Shown: piece after piece, positions 35,310-44,293 of the stretch | Layout of the letters: each line of letters begins with the position of its first letter | Numbering within the stretch: position 1 is the stretch's first letter | Assembly (NCBI GenBank): GCA_030747785.1 | Contig: JASLKC010000009.1 | Span: 1-53,721, forward strand | Source of the DNA: Candidatus Poseidoniaceae archaeon | Lineage (GTDB): Archaea > Thermoplasmatota > Poseidoniia > Poseidoniales > Poseidoniaceae | DNA: 53,721 nucleotides | Reading direction: 5' to 3' | Position numbers and translations under genes: made by a program | Notes under the pieces: model-generated | Seen by the model: only the letters and a program-made list of their open reading frames with translations | The model's database searches: none | What the model was told of the DNA's origin: nothing

Positions 35310-36470
35310 TTATTCACTTCGAGTGAAAGAGGCTTCAACTAATCCCCAAACGCGTTGCCAAGGTACAATGAACCTCAATAACGCCATCACTCCAAGGAAG
35401 AGTAATGCAGAAATAACCAATCCATATGTTAAGGTGAGTTCAATTGATTCACCAACTTGTGCTGCCCATTGACTGCCGGTGATTCCACTTACCATATCAA
35501 GAAGAACTGCGTGGAATCCTAATGCGATCATAGTAGCGATTACTGTCAAGGACAAGAAGACTCCAGTGTGGCGCAAATGCCCATTCAGAACATTGTCCAT
35601 TTGGGCAACATATTCCGGATCTCTCTTGCATGATTCGGGAAGTCGATACGCATATTCTAGATGGCGTATTACTCCAAATGCTGATTCTTGGAAAATCATC
35701 ATGAGACATGCGATTAGAATCAATGAAAATTGTTGGGTAGTAACCAAAGCAAATCCGAATAGACCAATCGTTGGTTCTGAAACAATTATCTCAAGAGAAG
35801 TCAACTGTTCACCATAAGAGCCGAGTTGTGCCTTGATTAGCGGGAAGGTGAGAATAGCGTGTATTCCGAGGAAAAGAAGTGAGAATCCGATAGCCCATGC
35901 AACACCACGGCGTGAGAGCCCCCATATTCCTTTGATACCAGTAATAATCGGCAAGAGATAGAATGCCAAAATTATCATTGAAAGCATCATCAATAACGGC
36001 CATTCTAATGTGCGAAGAACATCATTACCAGGCGCTGTCCATCCACTGGTGATTAATTGCCACATATACCCCATTATGAATCGACCTGCGAGTAAAATAA
36101 TCATTGTGATAATGAATCCTAATTTCACTCTCTGCTGTATCTTTGGCGTTTGGAATGCTAGTAATGCCATCATTCCACCAAGGCCTATACCAATAGAAAT
36201 TGGTACATAGAAACGAGCGAGGCCTTCTCTCTCGGCTCCTGTCATCCAATCCGCCAAAGGAAGTTCAGTTCCAATCAAAGATTCTATCTGAGCAAATAAT
36301 TGGGTGTGATCAATACTGCCTACAACATAGGTTGAGACAATTTCCATGTACATCCACACTAATGCGAGAGTAGCGAGGACTTGGAGTGTAACGATTTGCC
36401 ACTGTTTTCTCAAAACTCTGAGGTGCAGAGACCTTGCACCCTCTGCTTGTGGTGAGACTTCATCTGCCAT
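35310..36470 (-). CDS. Polytopic membrane protein, last gene of the DUF58 operon
   Basis: 386 residues with about eight transmembrane helices and no recognised family. After a cytoplasmic N-terminus (ADEVSPQAEGARSLHLRVLRKQW), helix 1 is LQVLATLALVWMYM, a 60-residue external loop follows, then helices around IGIGLGGMMALLAF, GFIITMIILLAGRF, LLMMLSMIILAFYLL, WAIGFSLLFLGIHAI, IGLFGFALVTTQQFSLILIACLMMIF, and two near the C-terminus. Its ATG is preceded by GAGGTGA (36477-36483), which overlaps the DUF58 gene stop, so the two are translationally coupled. It is probably the membrane partner of the DUF58/DUF4350-like pair. Function unknown. Confidence 0.7.
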   Translation of the reverse strand: MADEVSPQAEGARSLHLRVLRKQWQIVTLQVLATLALVWMYMEIVSTYVVGSIDHTQLFAQIESLIGTELPLADWMTGAEREGLARFYVPISIGIGLGGMMALLAFQTPKIQQRVKLGFIITMIILLAGRFIMGYMWQLITSGWTAPGNDVLRTLEWPLLMMLSMIILAFYLLPIITGIKGIWGLSRRGVAWAIGFSLLFLGIHAILTFPLIKAQLGSYGEQLTSLEIIVSEPTIGLFGFALVTTQQFSLILIACLMMIFQESAFGVIRHLEYAYRLPESCKRDPEYVAQMDNVLNGHLRHTGVFLSLTVIATMIALGFHAVLLDMVSGITGSQWAAQVGESIELTLTYGLVISALLFLGVMALLRFIVPWQRVWGLVEASFTRSE

Positions 36471-36481
36471 TCATCATCACC

Positions 36482-37735
36482 TCAGAATCCCTTCACCTGT
36501 AACAAAGCCTGTGACAGATCCATATCTGGCATCCAATCGATTACTGAACTACCGAATCCGGCAAGGCTTGTCAATCGATTCTGCCTCTCAAGTTTCAACA
36601 CCTCATACGACATCCTTGGGATGCGGCTCACGAGGCGTTCGAAATCAATACTTGAAGGAGAGAGAACTGTAACTTCATGTCCACGTCCAACAAGGTCTCT
36701 AACCGCCGCTGGTACTGTCCCATCACCTTCGCAACTCGAAATTATGAATACTGGACTGCCTCTACTGAACCTCGCTGCTAGGCTATTTGTTACTGCTTGG
36801 AGAGGCATTGTGCCTTGTGGAGCGACTCCAGCAAGAGAACTTAGAATCTTGAAATATTGCTTATCGCCAGTATCCGGTGGTAAGAAGGATAGCTTCTCAT
36901 CATAAATTGTAAGTGATACTGAATCACGTCGTTTGATGAAGAAACTCGCAAGGCTTGCAGCAGCAACAGTTCCCATCTCCAATGGATTCTTCAATACAGT
37001 ACCAATTCGTGCAATGTCTCTACTATCGAGAATGATGTATAAGTCGGTAACTGCATCACGACATTTCTCGTTAATCATCAGTTCACCTGTGCGCGCAAAC
37101 GCTTTCCAATTGATGTTCTTGAATGGATCACCAGGGACATATTCTCGCAAGGAGTAGAATTCTGTTCCCGGACCGGGAGTTCGCAAAGTCGTTGCACCGG
37201 TGTACATCTTTGCTGTGCGACTTCGGATGAATGCCTCTTCGACATCCCGAATTTGAGGGAAGATAATGATATCAGAATGATGGTCGACAAACATCTCATC
37301 AACACTGAGATTGAATGTGTTTCGATAACGCAGTGAAACCGGACCTATCGAATAGTGTCCTCGTAGAGGGCAACGCAACACATAGCGGACTCGTGCGCTC
37401 TCGCCCGGCGCTAAATTAAGACGCATCTGATTGAGGCCACTCCTCAATTTCATTTCGTGTGGAATGTTGTCATAGACTTCGACTTGTTGAGTACGACGCT
37501 TGGAACGATTAGTTACCAATAATTCCACGTAGAGGTCATCGCCTTTGTACAGATTATCTGCGGACAAAGTTCTCTGAACCTCTACATCTCCGTGGCCACT
37601 TACCCAAGAGTTGACTACAATGAATGCGATGAATGCTATTCCTAGAATCATCATCTGGTGGTTGGAAATCATCATGCCGATAAGAATCAACGCAATGCCT
37701 CCGGAGAAGGTGAATGCAGCTTTTCGTGTCCACAT
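36482..37735 (-). CDS. DUF58 domain protein
   Basis: 417 residues. Two transmembrane helices at the N-terminus (FSGGIALILIGMMI and MILGIAFIAFIVVNSW), a beta domain (about 50-140), then the DUF58 core: GTEFYSLREYVPGDPFKNINWKAFARTGELMINE is the family signature, followed by a VWA-like fold with DLYIILDSRD. DUF58 proteins usually sit beside a MoxR AAA+ ATPase and are linked to assembly of membrane or envelope complexes. Here the neighbours are a DUF4350-like protein upstream (gap 11 bp) and a polytopic protein downstream, with no MoxR in the cluster. GAGGTGA at 37742-37748 serves as ribosome site and overlaps the upstream stop codon. Exact role unknown. Confidence 0.88.
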   Translation of the reverse strand: MWTRKAAFTFSGGIALILIGMMISNHQMMILGIAFIAFIVVNSWVSGHGDVEVQRTLSADNLYKGDDLYVELLVTNRSKRRTQQVEVYDNIPHEMKLRSGLNQMRLNLAPGESARVRYVLRCPLRGHYSIGPVSLRYRNTFNLSVDEMFVDHHSDIIIFPQIRDVEEAFIRSRTAKMYTGATTLRTPGPGTEFYSLREYVPGDPFKNINWKAFARTGELMINEKCRDAVTDLYIILDSRDIARIGTVLKNPLEMGTVAAASLASFFIKRRDSVSLTIYDEKLSFLPPDTGDKQYFKILSSLAGVAPQGTMPLQAVTNSLAARFSRGSPVFIISSCEGDGTVPAAVRDLVGRGHEVTVLSPSSIDFERLVSRIPRMSYEVLKLERQNRLTSLAGFGSSVIDWMPDMDLSQALLQVKGF

Positions 37736-37746
37736 CTTAGTTCACC

Positions 37747-39357
37747 TCATGTCCTCCCCCAGACCTTAATGCGCTTCACGATAGCAACGGTCTGTTCAAG
37801 TGAATACTTTCTATTTTCAAAGACGAATTTTACCAATACAGGGTCGTTAATCATACCCTGCAATTCTCTGGCTGGTAAGGAATCGAATTCCTCACGGGTT
37901 AGTCCGTTTTGATTGCGTACCTTTGATAGGAAAACCTGCTTGATTTTGTTACCCTTAGCATAGTACGCATATCGATTAGCATCACCAAATCCATAGTAAA
38001 TGATACTGAAAACGTGACGCCACGGTTCGGGATCTTTCTTCTTGAGAAGGACTCCCTCAAATGTGATGAAAAGAATAAGGAAAAGTAGTAGCATAGCCAA
38101 ACCTTCACCGGTGAAATATACCAATAGGAAATAGACGGTATTGTAGGATTCGCTTGCAACACTTGGTTGGATGTGTCTACTCTCGTCGAAGATAACAAGA
38201 GCATTTGGTGCCATTTCAGGGAGTTCATTGGATTCCGGGTCCATCAAGGAATCGCTAATGTAGTCCAATGCCCACTTGCGGTTATCATTGTCTGGAATGG
38301 TTTTGTTAGGCTCTCCACTTGTGTGGTAGTCCCCTTCATTATACCCTTCATAATCGTAAATTGCGTTAATCAGTGCACTACCATCGCCAATGAAAGTAAT
38401 TCGGCCACCATCTTTTGGATTGCAATCCTGGCTAGCGCATACTTCGATTGAGAGATTGAATTGCCCCCAAAGGTCTGGAGTTTCACTGGTTTGCTCTTCG
38501 CCGACCCAGATTTCTCCATCGCCATTGACATCGATGGTCGCCTCGGCCGAAGTCACTGAACGAATTTCAGTTGTTGGGAAGCCAGAGTTCCCAGGAATCA
38601 AATCAATCCCTGTAATCTTGTTGAGCAACATTTGGTAACTTGCATCGTATTGGATTGTACCGTCTTTCCAATGTTGTTCACAAACACCTGCGTCGGATAG
38701 AGCTACAATAGTTCCATTGAATTCTTGACAAGGGTGAGCGCCTCCATCATTGCCGCTCCATCGATTATGTTGTGTTACAGTATTAGGGTCAAGTACAACC
38801 CCGTCCATCCCACATGGAGCCTCTTGCACACACATCCAGATGTAATTGTAATCCAATTCGGTTACATAGACAGTATCGTAAAGTTGGACGCCCTTGAATC
38901 GAACTCCGAAAGCCTCGGCGATTGAAGAAGAGTAACCAAAGTCATCCATGACCAATACATCGCCGCCAGCGATTACAAATTCCCTGATTGCATCAACCTC
39001 TGAAGGAGTGTATCCGTCCTCGCTTGCAAAGGTAAGGAAACCTTCGCTTGAAAACTGAGGTAAGGAAATTGTATCCCTTTCCACTCCTGCGACGATAAAG
39101 GTGGTATTACTGGGATCTTCAATATCTGCAAGAAGCAATGGTGATGAGACAAGTGATTTGGTTTCGACTCCCATATCATTGATATCTTTCTTGAATGCAG
39201 ACATATCATTCCAGTCATCTCCATAAGCGGACTGCCCAGTTGTATTACCGACATTAATGACATTCGAGATGACTGTTGAGAGCAAGATTACTAGGACAAA
39301 CCAGAATGCCGCCTGCAATGCGACTCTCTTCCGATTAATGCGACCCGGCCCCTCCAT
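37747..39357 (-). CDS. DUF4350-like membrane protein
   Basis: 536 residues, first gene of the DUF58 cluster. One N-terminal transmembrane helix (ALQAAFWFVLVILLSTVISNV) leads to a large extracellular part, with a flavodoxin/gasdermin-like DUF4350 segment (TPSEVDAIREFVIAGGDVLVMDDFGYSSSIAEAFGV) that I recognise from DUF4350 proteins next to DUF58. An EF-hand-like DVNGDGEIWVGEE lies within. A second helix (EGLAMLLLFLILFITFEGVLL) near residue 415 is followed by a cytoplasmic tail of about 110 residues. Two Cys pairs (CVQEAPCG, CASQDCN) suggest disulfides outside. Strong GAGGTGA at 39362-39368 supports the start. Family call is moderate; function unknown. Confidence 0.75.
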   Translation of the reverse strand: MEGPGRINRKRVALQAAFWFVLVILLSTVISNVINVGNTTGQSAYGDDWNDMSAFKKDINDMGVETKSLVSSPLLLADIEDPSNTTFIVAGVERDTISLPQFSSEGFLTFASEDGYTPSEVDAIREFVIAGGDVLVMDDFGYSSSIAEAFGVRFKGVQLYDTVYVTELDYNYIWMCVQEAPCGMDGVVLDPNTVTQHNRWSGNDGGAHPCQEFNGTIVALSDAGVCEQHWKDGTIQYDASYQMLLNKITGIDLIPGNSGFPTTEIRSVTSAEATIDVNGDGEIWVGEEQTSETPDLWGQFNLSIEVCASQDCNPKDGGRITFIGDGSALINAIYDYEGYNEGDYHTSGEPNKTIPDNDNRKWALDYISDSLMDPESNELPEMAPNALVIFDESRHIQPSVASESYNTVYFLLVYFTGEGLAMLLLFLILFITFEGVLLKKKDPEPWRHVFSIIYYGFGDANRYAYYAKGNKIKQVFLSKVRNQNGLTREEFDSLPARELQGMINDPVLVKFVFENRKYSLEQTVAIVKRIKVWGRT

Positions 39358-39438
39358 TTACTCACCTCTAGTACGAATTTCAGACATGGACGCTTTACTT
39401 TCGGTTTAGAAGGTGTCGCAATGATGATATGAAAATGC

Positions 39439-39678
39439 TCACCGCCTCAAGTGGATTCTACCGGCCATTTGAGATACTTCATCCATCGGAACTTTGCACA
39501 TTCCGTTAACCATAGGCCACGGTAATTTGGAAGTGTCGATATCATTCGCGACATCAACAATTAATTCGATAATCTGACCGGAGCGCACATCGATAACAAT
39601 GTCTTCGAGATGGCCGAAGAGTTCACCGTTGTTGTCAACAACCTGACGAGTCAGAAATTCAGTACCAAAACTCGCCAT
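39439..39678 (-). CDS. PRC-barrel domain protein
   Basis: A 79-residue small beta-barrel protein, MASFGTEFLTRQVVDNNGELFGHLEDIVIDVRSGQ... matching the PRC-barrel pattern in which a G-x-x-x-D-(V/I)-x-(F/V)-D stretch is followed by strands (IIELIVDV) and a hydrophobic VPMDEV end. Archaeal single-domain forms are common; some relate to ribosome maturation or to cell division (CdpB-type), so function is open. The ATG at 39678 is selected because the family starts there; the 16 residues before it cross a GC hairpin. It lies 66 bp downstream of cdc48 in the same direction. Other readings on this stretch are not supported. Confidence 0.8.
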   Translation of the reverse strand: MASFGTEFLTRQVVDNNGELFGHLEDIVIDVRSGQIIELIVDVANDIDTSKLPWPMVNGMCKVPMDEVSQMAGRIHLRR

Positions 39679-39685
39679 TCGTCTT

Positions 39686-39707
39686 CGCCCCCCTTTACAG
39701 GGGGGCG
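39686..39707 (-). promoter_or_regulatory. Perfect 8-bp GC hairpin upstream of the PRC-barrel gene
   Basis: On the minus strand the arms are CGCCCCCC and GGGGGGCG around loop TGTAAA, ending 7 nt before the ATG at 39678. The G-rich 3' arm is the only ribosome-binding-like sequence, so the stem would mask it. It sits between cdc48 and the PRC-barrel gene but has no T tract, so a terminator is less likely. Confidence 0.5.
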
Positions 39708-39743
39708 TATCAAAGCCTTGAAACAACCGGCTACGAGTTAGTA

Positions 39744-41975
39744 CTACATCGACTCCATTCCAAAGCCAGAATCTCTTGTTCTTTTGATGTTAGAAAGGCC
39801 TGAAACAAGGCGTTCTTCCATTTTGTTGTAGTACTCTAGCATTTCCGGAGTAACCGTTGGACGTACACGAGATATCGCTTCCTCAAAGTGCCCTTTTGTG
39901 ACCTTCTTTTTGTTCGCTCGCATTGCGATCAATGCAGCCTCTCTACAGACCGATTCAATATCTGCACCTGTGAAGCCATCCATGTTACCTAGGATATCCT
40001 TGAATGAAAACTTGGACAATGGCATGTCTGCGGTGTGAATTGCCATGATTGTTTCGCGCGCTTCCTTGTCTGGTGGCGGTACGTGTAGGACTCTTTCGAA
40101 ACGACCACTGCGCAATAATGCAGGGTCAATCATCTCTGGCCGATTTGTTGCAGCAACGATAATCACGCCATCCATATTCTCAACACCATCCATACTCGCT
40201 AATAATTGGTTTACCACCCGATTTGCAACATCTGAACCACCTGTGGAAGAATTCGAGGAACGCATGCTAGCAATTGACTCAAACTCATCGAGGAAGATGA
40301 TACTCGGATTGGATTGTGTTGCCTTCTTGAAAATCTCGCGGATTGCCCGTTCGGATTCTCCCACCCATTTCGAGATTAATTCAGGTCCCTTGATTGAAAT
40401 GAAATTGGCTTTTGCTTCATTAGCAATTGCTTTCGCCAGCAGGGTCTTTCCAGTTCCTGGTGCACCAAATAGTACGATTCCTCGTGGTGGTTTAATTCCA
40501 AAGTGTTCAAAGAGTTCTGGCTTGGTTAATGGCCATTCAACACTCTCTTTAAGACGGTCTTTGATTTCCTTTAATCCACCGACACTATCCCAAGAAGTAT
40601 CTGGAATCTCAACATAAATTTCACGAAGTGCACTTGGTTCAACTTCGTGAATCGCCTGTTGGAAATCATTCATATTGACTTCCATCTTCTCAAGAACTTC
40701 TGGAGGAATTGTTTCTTCTTCAAGATCGATTTCTGGCAGGTATCGGCGCAAAGCCTTCATTGCGCTCTCTCTTACCAAAGCAGCCAAATCAGCTCCTACA
40801 AATCCGTAGGTATTCTCCAATACCCATTCCATATCAAAATCATCAGCAATTGGCATTTGGCGGATGTGGACCTCAAGAATCTCTTGGCGGCCATTACGGT
40901 CGGGAACTCCAATCTCGATTTCTCTATCGAATCGTCCCGGTCTCCTTAATGCGGGATCCATTGCATCTCTACGATTGGTCGCTCCTATGACAATGACATT
41001 GTCTCGCCCTTTCATTCCATCCATCAGAGTGAGCATCTGAGCGACAACTCGACGTTCAACTTCTCCACTAACATCCTCGCGCTTTGGACATATCGAATCT
41101 ATTTCGTCAATGAAGACGATTGCCGGAGCATTGGTTGCAGCCTCATCGAATATTTCACGAAGTTGCTTCTCGGATTCACCATAATATTTTGAGATAATTT
41201 CAGGTCCATTAATGGAAGTGAAATGGGCATTAGTTTCGGTTGCTACTGCCTTCGCAATCATAGTCTTTCCAGTACCTGGTGGCCCGTGTAGTAGGACTCC
41301 TTTCGGCGGATCTATTCCTAAACGACGGAATAATTCAGGATGTTTTAATGGAAGTTCTATCATTTCTCTAACTTTCAATAATTGGTTACCGATGCCACCA
41401 ATGTCCTCGTAAGTTATTCCTTGTGATTGGCCTGCATCTTCATCATCGATAGCTTCGTCCTTGATGACAATGTCAGTATCGGAATTTACCTGCACAATTC
41501 CCTTAGGTGTCGTTTGAATCACAGCGAAAGGAAGTGCTTCGGCAAAGAGGGTCATTCCGGGAATAAAAATTCGGTCCCCTGCGACAACTGGCCTCTTGTT
41601 TAGACCACGACGAGCAAATCCTTCTATTCCGGGCCCAAACTTGACCTTCTGCTTATTTGCCATAACAGGAGAAAGCACCAATTTGGTGCAAATCTTTGCA
41701 TCTACTTTGGTTACTGTTACTCGGTCACCAAGACTTACTCCAGCATTTTTGCGAATGATACCATCTACTCTGATGATATCCATTTTTGTATCCTCGGGAC
41801 GGCTACGCCAATATATTGCAGCCGTGGTTCTATTCTCGCCTTTTATCTCGATAATATCGCCTGGCTTTAGTTCAAGGCCACTCTCCCCACTAATGCGCGC
41901 ACGGCCGTGGCCGACATCGCTTGGAATCGCTTTCGAAACTCGAAGGGAGATAGAATTGGAGTCGTCATCAGCCAT
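39744..41975 (-). CDS. CDC48/VCP-type AAA+ ATPase
   Basis: Unfoldase with two AAA+ rings that extracts proteins for degradation or remodelling; in archaea it feeds the proteasome. 743 residues from the ATG at 41975, preceded by GGAGGGG at 41982-41988. N-terminal double-psi barrel and alpha/beta cap (about 1-180) are followed by D1 ([23 protein letters not shown]) and D2 ([23 protein letters not shown]). Both have the second region of homology ([20 protein letters not shown] and [20 protein letters not shown]) with arginine fingers. D2's Walker B reads DEFESI where most family members have DEIDS, a small but visible difference. It is divergent from the aldehyde dehydrogenase gene. Confidence 0.97.
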   Translation of the reverse strand: MADDDSNSISLRVSKAIPSDVGHGRARISGESGLELKPGDIIEIKGENRTTAAIYWRSRPEDTKMDIIRVDGIIRKNAGVSLGDRVTVTKVDAKICTKLVLSPVMANKQKVKFGPGIEGFARRGLNKRPVVAGDRIFIPGMTLFAEALPFAVIQTTPKGIVQVNSDTDIVIKDEAIDDEDAGQSQGITYEDIGGIGNQLLKVREMIELPLKHPELFRRLGIDPPKGVLLHGPPGTGKTMIAKAVATETNAHFTSINGPEIISKYYGESEKQLREIFDEAATNAPAIVFIDEIDSICPKREDVSGEVERRVVAQMLTLMDGMKGRDNVIVIGATNRRDAMDPALRRPGRFDREIEIGVPDRNGRQEILEVHIRQMPIADDFDMEWVLENTYGFVGADLAALVRESAMKALRRYLPEIDLEEETIPPEVLEKMEVNMNDFQQAIHEVEPSALREIYVEIPDTSWDSVGGLKEIKDRLKESVEWPLTKPELFEHFGIKPPRGIVLFGAPGTGKTLLAKAIANEAKANFISIKGPELISKWVGESERAIREIFKKATQSNPSIIFLDEFESIASMRSSNSSTGGSDVANRVVNQLLASMDGVENMDGVIIVAATNRPEMIDPALLRSGRFERVLHVPPPDKEARETIMAIHTADMPLSKFSFKDILGNMDGFTGADIESVCREAALIAMRANKKKVTKGHFEEAISRVRPTVTPEMLEYYNKMEERLVSGLSNIKRTRDSGFGMESM

Positions 41976-41981
41976 GTTGCA

Positions 41982-41988
41982 CCCCTCC
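41982..41988 (-). promoter_or_regulatory. Strong Shine-Dalgarno sequence of cdc48
   Basis: GGAGGGG on the minus strand, 6 nt upstream of the ATG. It decides the start at 41975 over the in-frame alternative at 41996. Confidence 0.7.
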
Positions 41989-42012
41989 GGGAACAAACTC
42001 GCCTTTTCACTG

Positions 42013-42027
42013 CCCCTCTAAAAGGGG
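42013..42027 (-). promoter_or_regulatory. Small hairpin in the cdc48 leader
   Basis: CCCCT and AGGGG arms around a 5-nt loop, about 38-52 nt upstream of the cdc48 start. The AGGGG arm is identical to a part of the Shine-Dalgarno GGAGGGG, so the CCCCT arm could pair with either. Position and match are seen; a switch role is inference. Confidence 0.35.
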
Positions 42028-42086
42028 ATGCATTAGACAACCTGTTCAAGCGGTGCATTGATGTGAGGAATGCATAACGGACAGTC

Positions 42087-43715
42087 ATGGCACATGTACT
42101 AGAGACCGGCCTTGAGTTTATGGAAAGCAGCAATCCTGACAACCTACCAAAGGTAAGAGGATTCAATATCATCAATGGCCAAATGAAATTGGCAAGTGAT
42201 GGTAATACTTTCACAAGTAGAAATCCAGGACTACTTGCTGACGAACTGGGGGAGTTCCCTCTTTCTACTCGTGACGATATCCATGAGGCCATCGCTGCAG
42301 CTCGTGCTGCATTCACTGGTTGGGCTGCTACGCCACCTCCAACCAGAGGACAGATCATTGGCAATATGGGCCGCCTACTAATGGAAAACAAGGATGCGAT
42401 TGTCGCACTAGAAACCCGTGAGATTGGGAAGACGCTCAAAGAGAGCGCTGGTTCAGTACAGGAAGCAATTGACACATGTCTATTCTTCCAATCAGAAGGG
42501 CGCCGACTATACGGTCAAACCGTCAACTCCGAACTACCTGACAAGGAATTGTTCACCTACCGCCGCCCTCTCGGTGTCTGTGGAATCATCAATGCTTGCA
42601 ACTTCCCTGCTGCAGTTCCATTCTGGAAAATGATACCTGCACTCATCTGCGGAAATACCTGTGTTTGGAAAAGCCCGCAGGACGCACCTCTACTATCACT
42701 TGCTTTAGCCCGCATTATGCATCAGGCTGGACTGCCTGATGGTGTTGTGAATCTAGTTCACGGCAAAGGAAGCGGTGCAGGACAGGCAATTGTCGATGCA
42801 GTCGACGAGGGCCTAATCAACAAGATCTCCTTCACTGGTAGCACTGCTGTAGGCAAGGCAATTGGTGAAGTCTGTGGACGAAACCTGGTCTCTTGTTCAC
42901 TAGAATTAGGTGGAAAGAACCCGCAAGTGGTAATGCCTTCAGCAGATATCGACAATGCTGTCGAAGGTGCTTACTGGGGTGGATTCGGTACCGCTGGACA
43001 GCGTTGTACTAGCCTAGGAAACCTAATCCTTCACCAGGATATCTATGATGAATTCATGACCAAATTGATGGCAAAGGTCGAGGCGACAATTATTGGAGAT
43101 TCCTCGCGCCACGAAGGTGTTCTCTACGGACCAATGCTATCTGAAAAATACGCACGTGACTTCCTATCTTCTCTCGAGATGGTAGAATCTGATGGCGCCA
43201 ACAAATTGTGGGGTCAGGGACGCATAGAATCCGGTAATACCCCTACCAATTTCCAGGGTACTCCAGAAGATGGCATCTACATGTGGCCTCACGTCTATGC
43301 AGATGTCACCGAGGACATGAATTGCTTCCATGAGGAATTATTCGGACCAGCAATTACCATTGTCAAAGCAAATGACTTCGACCATGCCCTACATCTTGCA
43401 AACGCTTCACCATATGGCCTCTCATCATCAATTTATACCAACGACCGCCTCGAAGCATACCGATTCAAGATTGGTATCAAAGCTGGAATGACCGGGATTA
43501 ACAACTCGACCACCGGGGCAGAAGCACACCTACCATTTGGTGGAGTGAAAGGCAGCGGTAACGGTACTCGTGAATCAGGAATCTGGGTTATCGAAGCATA
43601 CTCGTATTGGCATGCAGTTAACGATGAACTTTCGGGTAAACTCCAGTTGGCTCAAATGGATGTCGATGAAATCGAAATCGAAAAGGCTGAAGTCGACTAT
43701 TCTTCACTCGCGTGA
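42087..43715 (+). CDS. Aldehyde dehydrogenase
   Basis: NAD(P)-dependent oxidation of an aldehyde to the acid, cytosolic, 542 residues. Motifs: the Rossmann region NACNFPAAVPFWKMIPALICGNTCVWKSP, SFTGSTAVG, general base Glu in LELGGKNPQVV, nucleophile Cys in GTAGQRCTSLG, EELFGPAITIV and PFGGVKGSGNG. The GTAGQRCT context resembles the ALDH7 (alpha-aminoadipic semialdehyde) group, but the substrate is not certain. The N-terminus is about 30 residues longer than usual, and the C-terminal tail (DVDEIEIEKAEVDYSSLA) is an extra. It begins a plus-strand cluster with two small membrane proteins, whose first start is 11 bp after its stop. No clear ribosome site precedes its ATG. Confidence 0.93.
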   Translation: MAHVLETGLEFMESSNPDNLPKVRGFNIINGQMKLASDGNTFTSRNPGLLADELGEFPLSTRDDIHEAIAAARAAFTGWAATPPPTRGQIIGNMGRLLMENKDAIVALETREIGKTLKESAGSVQEAIDTCLFFQSEGRRLYGQTVNSELPDKELFTYRRPLGVCGIINACNFPAAVPFWKMIPALICGNTCVWKSPQDAPLLSLALARIMHQAGLPDGVVNLVHGKGSGAGQAIVDAVDEGLINKISFTGSTAVGKAIGEVCGRNLVSCSLELGGKNPQVVMPSADIDNAVEGAYWGGFGTAGQRCTSLGNLILHQDIYDEFMTKLMAKVEATIIGDSSRHEGVLYGPMLSEKYARDFLSSLEMVESDGANKLWGQGRIESGNTPTNFQGTPEDGIYMWPHVYADVTEDMNCFHEELFGPAITIVKANDFDHALHLANASPYGLSSSIYTNDRLEAYRFKIGIKAGMTGINNSTTGAEAHLPFGGVKGSGNGTRESGIWVIEAYSYWHAVNDELSGKLQLAQMDVDEIEIEKAEVDYSSLA

Positions 43716-43725
43716 GGGGTTAAAC

Positions 43726-44280
43726 ATGGAGATTACTAGAGAGAATATACGTCTAGCGCTATACATCACAGGGCCGCTGGTTCTAGCATCCTATGCTTTT
43801 GGGTTGTCTAGAATGGAAAATCCCAATGATTTGTGGGGAGGTATTCCTGAATCATGGCGAACCCTCAACGTGATGTGTATGTTTATCGCCGCTACTGGGT
43901 TCCTAATCATGTGGTGGTTCTTCCTATACCGATGGGACTCTGCTGTTGTTGAAACTGTGCAATGGCCCTGGGGAGAGGGCAATAGCGGAGGGCATGCCCG
44001 GCTGATGCTTGCATTCCTTCTGGTCACGATTCCATCCATGTTCTGGTTGGAATTAACAGCACTACATATTCGAACCGATGGCAATTGGACACAGTGGCTT
44101 GTCATCGGAAACCTTTGGCTCGTTTGTTTAGGAAATATCCTTCTTGGCTTATTTGCGTGGAGCGCACACCAGCAAGGTATAGCATCCCATTCGATTTGGC
44201 CGGTTTTAGGATCGTTAATGCTTGCAATTCAAGTGATTATCAATGATGGCATATTATGGAATTTGAAATATCCATGGTAA
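43726..44280 (+). CDS. Small polytopic membrane protein
   Basis: 184 residues, family not recognised. ATG 43726 follows GAGGGG, a good ribosome site; the upstream in-frame extension overlaps the aldehyde dehydrogenase. Five hydrophobic helices can be seen: IRLALYITGPLVLASYAFGL, LNVMCMFIAATGFLIMWWFFLY, ARLMLAFLLVTIPSMFWLEL, QWLVIGNLWLVCLGNILLGLFAW, and SIWPVLGSLMLAIQVIIND, with tryptophans at the membrane borders. It is 11 bp downstream of the aldehyde dehydrogenase and 13 bp before the MAPEG-like gene, so the three form one operon. The role is unknown; it might be a redox or lipid-related membrane component. Confidence 0.65.
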   Translation: MEITRENIRLALYITGPLVLASYAFGLSRMENPNDLWGGIPESWRTLNVMCMFIAATGFLIMWWFFLYRWDSAVVETVQWPWGEGNSGGHARLMLAFLLVTIPSMFWLELTALHIRTDGNWTQWLVIGNLWLVCLGNILLGLFAWSAHQQGIASHSIWPVLGSLMLAIQVIINDGILWNLKYPW

Positions 44281-44293
44281 TAGATTGGTTCAA

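Noticed and set aside
40045-40617. 190-codon ORF antisense to cdc48
   Set aside because: It is the mirror of a conserved AAA+ domain; coding constraint belongs to the other strand.
39744-41975. CDC48 as the MoxR partner of the DUF58 operon
   Set aside because: It has the N-domain and two AAA+ rings of CDC48; MoxR is a single-ring helix-2-insert type, so homology does not support this role.
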